DNA of 64,000 bases, taken from NCBI RefSeq assembly GCF_022965805.1, contig NC_133108.1, forward strand, positions 20,613,545 through 20,677,544, given 5' to 3'. Origin of the DNA: Primulina eburnea (lineage: Eukaryota > Streptophyta > Magnoliopsida > Lamiales > Gesneriaceae). Both the position numbers and the translations under genes were made by a program. Positions 11,943-24,013 of this stretch are shown here, one piece after another; the first letter of the stretch is position 1; every line of letters begins with the position of its first letter. The notes under the pieces are model-generated. The model saw nothing but the letters and a program-made list of their open reading frames with translations, ran no database searches and was not told where the DNA came from.

Positions 11943-12216
11943 AAAGGTCCTGTAAAGGGTTGTACCACCATCAGCGCCAGAAAAATCAGTCGTCAAACCT
12001 AAAATTTCTAAGTTTTACATGCTTTCTATGATTCAGTATGATGTTATCTGCATGATGACATGAATAATGTGTTTACGTTTCATGTTTACTAGCTTTTGGA
12101 GTATATATGCTTTGCGTGCTTAAATTGCTAAATGAATAAAGATATGTCACATGATTAGAGAACTTAGATTTAAATGCATGTTGGTTACTATAGAATTTGG
12201 AAAAAATTCAGAAAAA

Positions 12217-12490
12217 ATGCCTCCTAGACGTGCCCCTGTTAATGAGAATCAAGCCGAGAACAGTGTGAACCATCTAGGGAATGCACCCCCGCCACCTCCT
12301 CCATGGGATGCTGCTACTCGTGACTTAGAGGGAATGGCCCGTTTCTTCGAGCAACAGTTACATCAGCAGCAGTTACAACGGTTACAGCAAACACCTGGGA
12401 CACCACATGACATATATGATCAGTTCCGGAGGCTAGGGCCGAAGGAATTTTCTGGCACTACCGACCCCTTTGCTGCTGAGAGTTGGATTC
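12217..12490 (+). pseudogene. gag: Element B Gag, N-terminal part
   Basis: Starts at the MPPRR ATG, as in the other gypsy families here; the frame is open upstream to 12151, but those residues fall in the leader. A proline run and a glutamine-rich stretch lead into YDQFRRLGPKEFSGTTDP, the start of the conserved capsid block. The frame is interrupted after AESWI by element D. It resumes at 22430 in the same frame once D and one copy of the GATTC duplication are removed. Confidence 0.85.
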
Positions 12491-13519
12491 TGTAACGTAC
12501 CGTACTTTTACCGTTCAAAATTTTGCGGAAAAATTTAAAATTTTCTTAAACATAACATAACCTTCAAAGTTTGCCATAAAATATCTCAACCAAGTTTCCC
12601 ATAAGACATGGTTGCTCAAAATAGCTTCAATAAAACTTGCTCACAAAAGGTTTGCTCAAAGTGTCACCCTCAAAACATGAAATCAGAGTAAATTAATATT
12701 TGCATAAAAACATAAACTTTGAGGTCCTCGGGTTAGCCTCCCGCTCAGTCCAAGCCTGCCCCTTGGTCGCCACATCCTGTCTCCTCATCAACATACTCAC
12801 CTGTATCGATCAAGTCTAGTGAGTCTAAAGACTCAACACGTATAAACTGGGAAATAGTGAGTACTATATAATAAAACCGCATGCAACTTTAAAAATAGAA
12901 CATACATACTTGAACTTAAATTTAACATGCTTGAAACTTGAACATCGTGAGCTTAACTTAGACGTGCCATCAACATGAGCTTTCTTAAACATTCTCGTAA
13001 CATAAACTTGAGCGTATAAAGCATAATTTTGCGTAGAGGCATGTTTCAAAGTAAGTGACCCATAACATAATAAGGCCTGATCAGACACACCACAGTACTG
13101 GGCTGACAGGGACGTATCCACTGCCGCATACATAAGATCCCGATCTGAACCCGTTCATAAGTTTAACGGGGCAGAGAGGTCCTCGGTCACGTTCACCAAC
13201 TTCCAAACCCATTCATACATTTGGTCACAAAGCAATTAGCATACCTGAAAACTTTAAAATGTTTTCTTTTTCACGTCAACATATTTAATTGGCATTGAGG
13301 GATTCGTTGGACTTTGATTGGGGCCGTTGCTGCTGCACCTACTAACATGAACCTGCATACTTAACTTGCATAGCTTAGACGTATCAATCATACTTACTTA
13401 CAAGTTCAATCAATTCCTTAGGACGTTCTAAAATTCCCATGACTCGACTTTGTAAATCATTGTACTAAACCTTGACCTCAAACCTCAAAGCATACCGTAA
13501 TTTTTTTTCCAAAATATGA

Positions 13520-13795
13520 AGGACACGGACCCCGTGCCTACCTCCGTGTATGGGTCCGTATAGGTTCGGGTGAGAAGAACTCGAAAGGAAGGGTGGACAC
13601 GGACCCCATGCCAGGGTCCGTCTATGGGTCCGTCTAGACTCTGTAAAAAGACACCGAAAAGAAACAAAGGCACGGACCCCGTGTAGAGGTCCGGGTAAGG
13701 GTCCGTGTACCTGCGCAAATATGAACCAAGGAGAAAACAAAGGCACGGACCCCGTGCCAGGGTCCGTGTGGGGCTCCGTCCAGGCTCTGGAGTTT
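13520..13795 (-). repeat. Array of CACGGACC/GGTCCGTG inverted-repeat units in LTR D
   Basis: Four units spaced about 75-85 bases, each with CACGGACCCC near one side and one or two GGGTCCGT(G) words on the other, so each can fold back. The partner LTR holds the same array at about 20725-20995, and the related element E carries its own four-unit version. Confidence 0.8.
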
Positions 13796-14680
13796 GAAAC
13801 TTACGAGAAATCTTGACACCATCCTTCATTCCCCTCAACCAAACTCAATGGCTACGAATCGACACCGCAAGACGCTTCCTAGTACACTAAGGCATTGTAT
13901 CACACCCAAGTGAACCATTAAAATTTATTCCCAAGAGCAACGACAATCAATGACAACGACACAACCCGAAATTCGCCACCAATTACTTTCCAACGACTTT
14001 CGATTCAATTTAGTGCCTATCGACACAAAACCAAATGTTAATAACCATCCCAACAACTTAAACAATATACCTATAAGCAGCAACGATCACCCGTCGATTC
14101 CCAGCGAAGCCTGCAACATTAAACTTCAAGAACACAATCAACATTAACAATTTCTGAAACGCAGTTTGAGCAGTACCACGAAAAATATCATAACTCACTC
14201 AATATTTATCCAAATGACTCGAATTAAATATCAAATCGATGGTATCAAAAAGTTCTACATTTTTCTAGGTGAACGTTTCTCAAAATCTCGACCGAGAATT
14301 CGCAGTTTTAACAATCACAGTAAAAACGTGATTTAGATCTAAAAATTTTCCTTCAAAATCGGTCCAAACAATTAACCGCTCAAACTATGAACATCATACA
14401 TGAATTTTACGCATAAAACAACGTAACACATAATATGACATGATCGACGTCGCAAAAGAGAGATTATACGTGTCTTTTGATATTAAACGTTACCGAACCG
14501 ACGATACCGAAGCGGAGATAGAAGCGAGGTTGATCCGGACGAACGTGGCGTTAAAAATTCTTGAAGAAACCAACGAAAACTCGCTAGGAAATATAGAGGG
14601 ATGGGGTGGCTGCGTCTAGGAGTAAGAACCCTAGTAATTCTCCTCTCAAAAGAAATAAAAACTGAATGAAATAAGTGTGT

Positions 14681-14736
14681 GTGTGTGTGTTTTGATCGGT
14701 ACAGGTGTGTGTAAAAGTGTGTGTGTGTGTGTTTTA
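14681..14736. repeat. GT microsatellite in LTR D
   Basis: Two (GT)n tracts separated by TTTTGATCGGTACAG. The tract lengths differ in the partner LTR near 21880-21940. Element E has CA-rich sequence at the matching place (48060-48130). Confidence 0.85.
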
Positions 14737-15220
14737 GTAATTAGGGAGTAAATTATGCTTAATTCAATAATTAACATGCTAATTAAAAAAATGCTAATTC
14801 TCCCCTAATTAAAGTAAAATACACATTAGTTTTAAATAGCTCCTTAATTAAGATAACACCAACACAATAAAAAATGTAAAAGTTTTAAACTCTCAAAATT
14901 ACTAAATAAGTGATTTAAGCTTAAAAATGCTAAAACTAAATAAATTATTTTAAACGCCCCAAACTCAACTTAAAAAAATAAAATACCACATTTTAAATTG
15001 CCAAAATCGTCGCCAGTCTTTTCCTCAATCCCGCCTCGAATGATCGCCTGAAACATGAAACTCGAAAGACATTTTAATGTGCATCACAATAAACATGACT
15101 AATTTAAAATAATACATTTAAATAAATTATGCAGGGCAAAGAAAATCATTTTAAATTAAATAACCGATTTAACAAATAAATAATGCATGGGTTTTACGTG
15201 TACGAATTTGGGCTCTACAG

Positions 15221-15234
15221 TTCCTCCCCCACTT
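15221..15234 (-). other. Polypurine tract of element D
   Basis: The minus strand reads AAGTGGGGGAGGAA directly before the LTR. It is nearly identical to the tract of element E. Confidence 0.8.
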
Positions 15235-15255
15235 ATAAAAATTTCGTCCTTGAAA

Positions 15256-18159
15256 TTAAGTCTTACCGAACAACTCCGGGTAGCGAAGTCTCGTATCTAC
15301 ATCTGACTTCCATGTGGCCTCTTCCGCTGATTGGTTTAGCCACCGACCTTTGACTAACTTAGTCACTTTGTTCCGGAGCCTACGCTCTTGCCTGTCTAGG
15401 ATTTGGACTGGTTTTTTTCTTATAAGACAAGTCTGGAGCCAGCTGCAACGGCTCATAACTCAGAATGTGCGAAGGATTAGCCAGATATTTCCTCAGCATC
15501 GAGACATGGAACACATTGTATACCCCGGCCAGATTTGGCGGAAGGGCAACACGATAGGCTAGTGTCCCAACTCTGTCCAAAAATTCGAATGGCCCAATAA
15601 ACCTCGGACTCAGCTTGCCTCTCTTCCAAAATCTCATTACACCCTTCATAGGTGCTATCTTGACGAATACGTGATCACCAACGGCAAACTCGAGATCTCT
15701 CCTACTCTTATCAGCATAGCTCTTCTGACGGCTTTGGGCAGTCTTCATTCTGTCACGAATCTTGACCACCACATCGGCAGTTTGCTGAACTATTTCTGGA
15801 CCAAAATCTGCTCTCTCACCAACTTCATCCCAATGAACTGGTGATCCGCACTTCCGTCCATACAACGCCTCATAGGGAGCCATACCTATAGATGATTGGA
15901 AGCTGTTGTTATTGGTAAACTCCACTAGTGGTATCTTAGACTCCCAAGTCCCTTGAAAATCAATCATACAGGCCCTCAGCAAATCCTCTAAAATCTGAAT
16001 CACTCGCTAAGACAGGCCATCTGTCTGCGGGTGAAAAGCTGTACTAAAAAGCAACTTCGTCCCCATGGCTGCATGTAAGCTCTTCTAGAAGGAAGACGTA
16101 AACCTCGGGTCCCTGTAGGACACAATCGAAACTAGGAACCCATGTAAACGGACTATCTCCCTGATATAAAGCTCCGCATACTGCATCATGGAGAAAGTCA
16201 TCTTCACTGGCAAAAAGTGCCTGACTTCGTGAGTCGATCCACAATAACCCAAATGGCATTAAAGCCTCTGACTGATCTAGGCAATCCAATGACGAAGTCC
16301 ATCGTGATGTTCTCTCATTTATACTCTGGGATGGGGAGTGGCTTAACCAATCCCGCTGGCCTCTGATGTTCTGCCTTCCCCTGCTGACAAGTGAGGCATT
16401 CAGACACAAACCTACGGATGTCTCTCTTCATCCCTGGCCACCAATACAGAATCTGTAAGTCCTTATACATCTTGGTACCTCCTGGGTGGATAGAATACGG
16501 GGATGCATGTGCCTCTATCAGAATATCCTGTCTGATCGAATCAATACTAGGCACCCACATTCTACTTCTGTATCTCACAATACCATCTGACACTTTGTAC
16601 AGTAGACTTCCCTTGGCTTCATCTTTCAGTCTCCATTTCTGCAATTTCTCATCTGAAGACTAACCTGCACGGATGCGGTCTAGCAAATCGAATTTGACTG
16701 TCAGATTAGATAGCCCAGGAGATCTGCCCTCACGATAAATCTCTAGACCAAATCTCTGAATCTCAGACTGAAGCGGTCTCTGCACTTATAACTGAGCTAC
16801 AACTGCCACTTTTCTGCTCAAAGCGTCTGCGACAACATTAGCCTTTCTCGGATGGTAGCTAATTTCGCAGTAGTAATCTTTCACAAGTTCTAGCCACCGT
16901 CTCTGTCTCATATTCAGCTCTTTCTGCGTGAAGAAATATTTGAGACTCTTGTGGTCGGTGAAATCTGAAATTTCTGGCCGTATAGGTAGTGTCTCCAAAT
17001 TTTCAATGCGAAGACAACGGCGGCTAACTCCAGGTCGTGAGTCGGGTAATTCTTCTCGTGCACCTTCAACTGCCTTGAAGCATAAGCTATAACCCGATCC
17101 TGCTGCATCAACACTGCGCCTAACCCGAGCTTAGATGCATCGGTTTAAAGCACAAATTCATCCTGCCATGTCGGTAGCTGGAGCATTTGTCAATCCAAAC
17201 GACATCACCAAGAACTCGTAATGCCCGTATCTTGTCCTGAAAGCTGTCTTGTGGACATCTGCATCCTTCACTTTCAGCTAATGATACCCTGATCAAAGAT
17301 CTATCTTGGAGAACAAGGTAGCTCCCTGCAACTGATCAAACAAGTCTTCGATTCTAGGCAACGGGTACTTATTCTTGATCGTTACCTTGTTCAGCTCACG
17401 GTAATCGATGCACAGTCTCATGCTTCCGTCTTTCTTTTTCACAAAGAGCACTGGTGCGCCCCACGGTGAGAAACTCGGGCGGATAAACTCCTTGTCTAAG
17501 AGCTCCTGAACCTGCTGCTTAAGTTCTAACATCTCTGGTGGAGCTAAAATGTAAGGTTCCTTAGAGATTGGCACCGTGCTGGCATGAGATCGATTGCAAA
17601 CTCCACCTCTTTATCTGGTGGAAGGCCTGCAATGTCGTCTAGAAAGACGTCTGGAAATCTCTGACTACTGGCACCCCTGATATAGAAGGAGTGGGCACAT
17701 CCGGTGCTGAGACAACTCTGGCCAAGAAGGCCTGAAACCCCTTCAAAATGAGTCTTCGTGCCTGCATGCAAGAGATCACGCGCGTGAAACTCCTCCATCT
17801 AGCTGGCTCAAAAAGAAATTGCTCCATGCCCAATGGTCTGACTAACACTGATCTCTTCTGAAAGTCGATAAGAACTCTGTTCTTAGTCAGCCAGTCCATT
17901 CCCAATATGATGTCGAATTCTGGCATCGACAGTAGGATTAAATCTGCATATACTAGGTGGCCATGCAGTTCTAGATCGATATCTCTGACCACACTGGTAG
18001 CTAACAACTCTTCCCCTGATGGGACTGTCACTGAAAAGTTCACGTCTAGGCCAATGGACTTGAGGTCCAAATGATTAGCAAAAGTCTCCGATATGAAGGA
18101 GTGATTGGCTCCTGAGTCTATCAGTGCAGTTGTGGATAATCTCTTAATAAAAATGTTTC
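15256..18159 (-). pseudogene. pol: Element D pol with deleted RT core
   Basis: Protease (TTALIDSG, near 18130), the fingers part of RT ([14 protein letters not shown]), RNase H, integrase (PIPEYKWENI-type N-terminus, HWDEVGE) and a chromodomain-like tail are recognisable. At about 17175 the frame jumps from GLTNAPA in RT to the VLYTDAS region of RNase H. By comparison with element E, some 480 bases are missing, including the FIDD catalytic motif. Further damage: stops near 17148 and 17281, frameshifts around 17580-17640 and 16010-16230, and a stop near 16660. This reading frame is dead. Confidence 0.92.
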
Positions 18160-18320
18160 CTGAGATTCGTTAGCACAACACAAAACTTATATCCCCAACA
18201 TACAAACAGTAACCTAAAGCATAATAGAACTCAATATCCCAAGTCACACAAAATATTAATCCCAAGCAAAATTTCCACATGCATGGCAAAATAATACTGA
18301 GTGTAGGCGGAAAAGTTTAC
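18160..18320 (-). other. Putative intron between gag and protease, element D
   Basis: Donor ACTG|GTAAAC, branch-point-like TGCTAAC 13 bases before the acceptor, acceptor TCTCAG|GAAAC. The 161-base removal gives LLTG-N-IFIKR...ALIDSGA in frame. All signals are shared with element E. Confidence 0.6.
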
Positions 18321-19398
18321 CAGTCAGTAAAGTGGTGTCTGGATCCGCCTCCTGTGCGTGCATGGCGAATACCCTTCCCTGGGTTGGATGCTTCCAATGC
18401 GGGCACTCCTTCACAATTTGGTCACTGGATCCGCATTTGAAGCATTTGCCTGATCCGTACAAACACTGGCCCCTATGCTGACGATTGCACTTTGGGCACA
18501 CGGGGTATTCTGGCTTCTGAGGAACTCCCTGCTGCTGGATTGGAACCTTGCCCTGTGGCGGTCCATGATACTGCTTCTTCCCTGGCGGCCCCTGAAACGG
18601 CCTCTTAAACTGGGACTTCTGATGATGCTGCTGCTGCTGCGGGTGTTGTGGTGGTGCTTGATAGGGCCTCTTGCCCTGCTTGTCCGCCTCTATATCCCTC
18701 AGATCTTGCTCTGCTGCCAATGCTCTTGACACGGCAACTGCGTAAGTAGTAGGACCAGAAACTCGAACGTCACGGCGCAAGATCGGCCGCAACCCATCCA
18801 TGAAGTGCCTCAGCTTACTCTGGGCATCATTAGCTATGAGGGGCACAAAGTAACAACCCCTCTCGAACTTCTTGACGAAGTCTAATACGCTGCTGTCTCC
18901 TTGTCGTAGCGACATGAACTCTCTGATAAGACGGGATCGTACTTCTTCAGTGAAGTACTTGGCGAAGAACGCTTCCTTGAGTCCAGTCCAAGACAAAGTC
19001 GGCAGATTAATTGCCACCGACTCACTGTCCCACCAACGTGTGGAATCTCCTGCTAAAAGGAATATGGCACAACGGACTCGTTCTGCATCCTGCAGCTCTA
19101 TGAAGTCAAAAATCACTTTGATGGACTTAATCCATCCCTATGCTACCATCGGGTCAGTATATCCAGAAAACTCCTTAGGACTCATCCTCCTAAACCTCTC
19201 ATACATTGCTTCCGGTTGGGGCCACGCCCCTACACCCGCTGCTGTAGCTTGGTTCCCCACAATTTGCGCGAAGAACTGCGTCATACCTTCAAGAATCCGT
19301 GCTTGCATGTCTGGAGGTGGAGGAGCGTCTCTCCCCTCCTCACGAGCTTCTCTATCCTCGTCTCTCGCTTTGCGGTCCATCACACGTCTAGGAGGCAT
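18321..19398 (-). pseudogene. gag: Element D Gag with one premature stop
   Basis: Start at the MPPRR ATG (19398). Conserved blocks YERFRRMSPKEFSGYTDP, RWWDSES and FMSLRQGDSS place it in the same Gag family as A and E. A TAG at about 19135 replaces the glutamate codon in MVAEGWIKS. The zinc knuckle reads CFKCGSSDQIVKEC, so the histidine is replaced by glutamine, which should weaken zinc and RNA binding. A glutamine-rich linker precedes the knuckle. The exon ends at the splice donor at 18321. Confidence 0.88.
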
Positions 19399-19399
19399 A

Positions 19400-19553
19400 C
19401 TGTTCCAACAATTTACCCAACACGTAAACCCCATATGCATGAACATGATACAAATGACATAAGATGCATGTACTACAACTTGAAAATATGCACATGCTGA
19501 AATCAGAACTCAGTGCTTACTACATGACATAAATTTGAAACTTTAAAACTTAC
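19400..19553 (-). other. Putative leader intron before gag, element D
   Basis: Donor GGTCT|GTAAGTTTT and acceptor TTGGAACAG|T directly before the ATG (154 bases). Element E has the same signals and a 152-base interval. No transcript evidence. Confidence 0.5.
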
Positions 19554-19618
19554 AGACCTGAGGTGTGACTTTGTGAGCTTCTTGCGACTGGCAGTAGGCA
19601 TAACCTTTTACAAGAACA

Positions 19619-19632
19619 CCGCTCTGATACCA
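19619..19632 (-). other. tRNA-iMet primer binding site of element D
   Basis: The minus strand reads TGGTATCAGAGCGG, two bases from the LTR end, an exact match to the usual plant primer site. Confidence 0.92.
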
Positions 19633-19634
19633 AC

Positions 19635-22424
19635 TGTAACGTGCCGTACTTTTACCGTTCAAAATTTTGCGGAAAAATTTAAAATTTTCTTAAACATAAC
19701 ATAACCTTCAAAGTTCGCCATAAAATATCTCAACCAAGTCCCCCATAAGACATGGTTGCTCAAAATAGCTTCAATAAAACTTGCTCACAAAAGGTTTGCT
19801 CAAAGTGTCACCCTCAAAACATGAAATCAGAGTAAATTAACATTTGCATAAAAACATAAATTTTGCGGTCCTCGGGTTAGCCTCCCGCTCAGTCCAAGCC
19901 TGCCCCTTGGTCGCCACCTCCTGTCTCCTCATCAACATACTCACCTGCATCGATCAAGTCTAGTGAGTCTAAAGACTCAACACGTATAAACTGGAAAATA
20001 GTGAGTACTACATAATAAAACCGCATGCAACTTTAAAAATAAAACATACATACTTGAACTTGAATTTAACATGCTTGAAACTTGAACATCGTGAGCTTAA
20101 CTTAGACGTGCCATCAACATGAGCTTTCTTAAACATTCTCGTAACATAAACTTGAGCATATAAAGCATAATTTTGCGTAGAGGCATGTTTCAAAGTAAGT
20201 GACCCATAACATAATAAGGCCTGATCAGACACACCACAATACTGGGCTGACAGGGACGTATCCACTGCCGCATACATAAGATCCCCGTTCATAAGTTTAA
20301 CGGGTGAATTGGTCCATGTTCATAAGTTTAACACTTTCCAATCCCGATCTGAACCCGTTCATAAGTTTAACGGGGCGGAGAGGTCCTCGGCCACGTTCAC
20401 CGACTTCCAAACCCATTCATACATTTGTTCACAAAGCAATTAGCATACCTCAAAACTTTAAAATGTTTTTTTTTTGCACGTCAACATACTTACTTGGCGT
20501 TGAGGGATTCGTTGGACTTCGATTGGGGCCGTTGCTGCTGCACCTACTAGCATGAACCTGCATACTTAACTTGCATAGCTTAGACGTATCAGTCATAGTT
20601 ATTTACAAGTTCAATCAATTCCTTAGGACGTTCTAAAATTCCCATGACTCGACTTTGTAAATCATTGTACTAAACCTTGACCTCAAACCTCAAAGCGTAC
20701 CATAATTTTTTTTTTTAATATGAAGGACACGGATCCCGTGCCTACCTCCGTGTATGGGATTGTATAGGTTCGGGTGAGAAGAACTCAAAAGGAAGGGTGG
20801 ACACGGACCCCGTGTCAAGGTCCGTCTATGGGTCCGTCTAGACTTTGTAAAAAGACACCGAAATGAAACAAAGGCACGAACCCTGTGTAGAGGTCCGGGT
20901 AAGGGTCCGTGTACCTACGTAAATATGACACCAAGGAGAAAACAAAGGCACGGTCCCCGTGCCAGGGTCCGTGTGGGGGTCCGTCGAGGCTCTGGAGTTC
21001 GAAACTTACGAGAAATCTTGACACCATCTTTCATTCCCCTCAACCAAACTCAATGGCTACGAATCGACACCGCAAGATGCTTCCTAGGACACTAAGGCAT
21101 TGTATCACACCCAAGTGAACCATTAAAATTTATTCCCAAGAGCAACGACAATCAATGACAACGACACAACCCGAAATTCGCCACCAATTACTTACCTACG
21201 ACTCTCGATTCAACTTAGTGCCTATCGACACAAAACCAAATGTTAATAACCATTAAAACAACTTAAACAATATACTTTTAAGTAGCAATGATCAACCGTC
21301 GATCCACAACGAAGCCTGCAACATTAAACTTCAAGAACACAATCAACATCAACAATTTCTGAAACGCAGTTTGAGCAGTCCCATGAAAAATATCATAACT
21401 CACTCAATTTTTATCCAAATGACTCAAATTTTATATCAAATCGAAGGTATCGAAAAGTTCTACATTTTTCTGGGGGAACGTGTTCTCAAAATATCGACCG
21501 AGTATTCGCAGTTTTAACAAAAACAGTAAAAACGTGATTTAGATCTAAAAATTTTCCTTCAAAATCGGTCCAAACAATTAACCGCTCAAACTATGAACAT
21601 CATACATGAATTTTACGCATAAAACAACGCAACACATAATGTGACATGATCGACGCAGCAAAAGAGAGATTATACGTGCCTTTTGATATTAAACGTTACC
21701 GAACCGACGATACCGAAGCGGAAATAGAAGCGAGGTTGATCCGGGACGAACGTGGCGCTAAAAATTCTTGAAGAAACCAACAAATACTCGGTAGGAAATA
21801 TATAGGGAAGGGGCGGCTGCGTCTAGGAGTAAGAACCCTAGTAATTCTCCTCTCAAAAGAAATAAAAACTGAATGAAATAAGTGTGTGTGTGTGTTTTGA
21901 TCGGTACAGGTGTGTGTAAAAGTGTGTGTGTGTGTGTGTTTTAGTAATTAGGGAGTAAATTATGCTTAATTCAATAATTAAAATGCTAATTAAAAAAATG
22001 CTAATTCTCCCCTAATTAAAGTAAAATACACATTAGTTTTAAATAGCTCCTTAATTAAAATAACACACACACAATAAAAAGTTTAAAAGTTTTAAACTCT
22101 CAAAATTACTAAATAAGTGATTTAAAATTAAAAATGCTAAAACTAAATAAATTATTTAAAACGCCCCAAACTCAACTTAAAAAAATAAATACCACATTTT
22201 AAATTGCCAAAATCGTCGCCGGTCTTTTCCTCAATCCCGCCTCGAATGATCGCCTGAAACATGAAACTCGAAAGATATTTTAACGTGCATCACATTAAAC
22301 ATGACTAATTTAAAATAATACATTTAAATAAATTATGCATGGCTAAGAAAAAATTTTAAATTAAATAACTGATTTAACAAATAAATAATGCATGGGTTTT
22401 ACGTGTAAGAATTTGGACTCTACA
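19635..22424 (-). repeat. 5' LTR of element D (2790 bp)
   Basis: Begins TGTAACGTGCC on the plus strand and ends GGACTCTACA. It has extra GTTCATAAGTTTAAC units (20284-20345) not seen in the 3' LTR, a CACGGACC array at about 20725-20995 and the dyad module at 19939-19985. Confidence 0.92.
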
Positions 22425-23221
22425 GATTCGTTCACTCAAGGTACACTTTCGCTATCTAGATATGAGGGATGCGGACCGTGTGAGGTGTACCACTTATCTG
22501 TTTAGGGATGGTGCTTCTTTATGGTGGGAAGGTGCTGAGTATGGTATTGATCTTGCTACTATTACTTAGGCTCGTTTCAAGGAGATATTCTATGAGAAAT
22601 ATTTTACTGCTGATGTTAGAGGGCGACTGAAGAAAGAGTTTATGAGCCTCCGTCAGGGAGACTCGACTGTTGCGGAGTTTGTGAAGAAGTTTGATAGGGT
22701 TTTTGTACCCCTCATTGCAAAAGATCTTGAAGAAAAGCTTAGACATTTCATGGATGGTCTACGACATACTTTGAAAAATAATGTTATGATGATGCGTCTT
22801 TTGGACTATGCCACTGCTATTACTTATGCATTCCAGTCTGAGCAGTCTTTGATGGACATTGAGTTTGAGATGCAGCGCAAGAGGCAACTACACCAAAGCA
22901 ACAATCATCCAAACAAGAAACCATATGCGGGTCATCCTAGACCTCAAGGGCCTCAAAAGCCCTAAGGTCCAGTCAAGAAGCCAGCATTACCAAAGCCACA
23001 AAATCCTGGAGCACCAAAGCCTGCTGAGAGGCAACCTTGAAAGGAGTGCAATTGCTTTCATCTTGGCAAATGTGAATGGGGGACATTCAAATGCTTCTAC
23101 TGCAAGGAGAATGGGCACAAGGCTGCTGATTGCCCAAATAGGAAAGCATTTACTACAGCACAAGCTTATGTTATGCATACAGAAGAGGGAGAGGAGGAGC
23201 CAGACACTACGCTTATCACGG
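22425..23221 (+). pseudogene. gag: Element B Gag, C-terminal part
   Basis: Continues the gag interrupted at 12490: LDMRDADRVRCTTYLF, SLWWEGAEY, FMSLRQGDSTVAEFVKKF, then a basic linker and the knuckle CFYCKENGHKAADC (intact C-x2-C-x4-H-x4-C). A TAG near 22569 replaces a tryptophan codon, a TAA follows the linker near 22963 and a TGA lies near 23038. The exon ends ...TTLIT plus one base at the putative splice donor. Confidence 0.87.
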
Positions 23222-23870
23222 GTAACCTAGTCATTTAACATTTTTATATTGTTTAATATTGCATGAAATGTTAAATTGGTTATTAAAATGGAATTCGGAA
23301 CAAGATTTAACCTAGTGGAAATTAGGTTGCATGTTCTACCTTAGTTGGAATTTAAGATATCATTTTAGAAAGCATATAAATTGGTACTGAAATTTTGTGC
23401 CTTAAATTTATATGAAGGATGAAGGATTTCCAATCAAAAGTTTTAGGGCCAAAATTAAAAAAAAAATCATAATTAAAGAAATTATAATGGTTTCGAAATT
23501 TATTGAGGGTTCTAAGTGCAATTTTCAAAATTTTGAGGACTATATTATAATATTTGAAATTTAGGGACCTAAATGCGAATAACCGAAAGTTAAGGGACCA
23601 AAAAAGAAATTTCAAAATTCTTAAGGGCCAAAATGTAATTTTCGATTTTAAGAGGCTAAAATGTAAATCTTCGAAATATAAGGAACAAATTGCAATAATC
23701 AAAAAAATTTGGGGACTAGAATGCAAATTTCGAAAGATTGAAGGGAAAAAATGCAATTTTTCAATAAATGCTTAAGTTCAACATGCAATCTTCATATAAC
23801 TTTGGGAAATTAATGAGAGTAAATCCTTAAGTTTCAACTTGAAAATATTTAAAAGATATTTTCACCGCAG
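23222..23870 (+). other. Putative gag-protease intron of element B, with internal repeats
   Basis: Donor ACGG|GTAACC, acceptor TTCACCGCAG|GGAGG. Removing 649 bases joins ...TLITG to GRIIIVG...ALLDSGA in frame. The middle (about 23480-23760) is made of about eight degenerate units of roughly 35 bases of the type AGGGACCAAAATGCAAATTT. The short ORFs inside are shadows of these repeats. Confidence 0.6.
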
Positions 23871-24013
23871 GGAGGATCATCATTGTAGGTGTAACTACCT
23901 ATGCCTTGCTAGATTCAGGAGCTACACATTCATTCATATCTGAAACCTTCATCAAACGACTGAATATTACTGCTCAAGATATGGGCTTGGGTTTCAAAGT
24001 TTCTATTCCTACC
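23871..24013 (+). pseudogene. pol: Element B protease, first part
   Basis: Codes for GRIIIVGVTTYALLDSGATH and onwards to GFKVSIPT, including the aspartic protease active site D-S-G. It stops where the copia element entered; the protease continues at 39033 (SVDQM...) in frame after removal of the insert and one target-site copy. Confidence 0.88.

Larger units (their letters stand above)
12491..15219 (-). repeat. 3' LTR of element D (2729 bp)
   Basis: Boundaries TGTAACGTACC and GGGCTCTACA on the plus strand. It aligns along its length with the 5' LTR at 19635-22424, which is about 60 bases longer because of extra GTTCATAAGTTTAAC units near 20284-20345. It includes the CACGGACC array, a GT microsatellite and the conserved dyad module at 12795-12840. 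Confidence 0.92.
12491..22424 (-). mobile_element. Element D: full-length gypsy chromovirus, defective
   Basis: Flanked by a perfect 5-base target duplication, GATTC, at 12486-12490 and 22425-22429. On the minus strand: 5' LTR 22424-19635, primer site, leader intron, gag, gag-protease intron, pol, polypurine tract, 3' LTR 15219-12491. It is related to element E in both coding and LTR sequence but clearly diverged. Gag has a nonsense codon and pol has lost the RT catalytic region, so it can move only with proteins from elsewhere. Confidence 0.93.

Noticed and set aside
13465..13838. Overlapping ORFs rich in G-P-R-V words (also 20815-21027, 49063-49335, 56875-57147)
   Set aside because: These are translations of the CACGGACC array in LTRs D and E; all frames of the repeat stay open by chance.
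23352..23775. Lysine/phenylalanine-rich ORFs on both strands
   Set aside because: They fall in the repeat-rich putative intron of element B and come from low-complexity A/T sequence.
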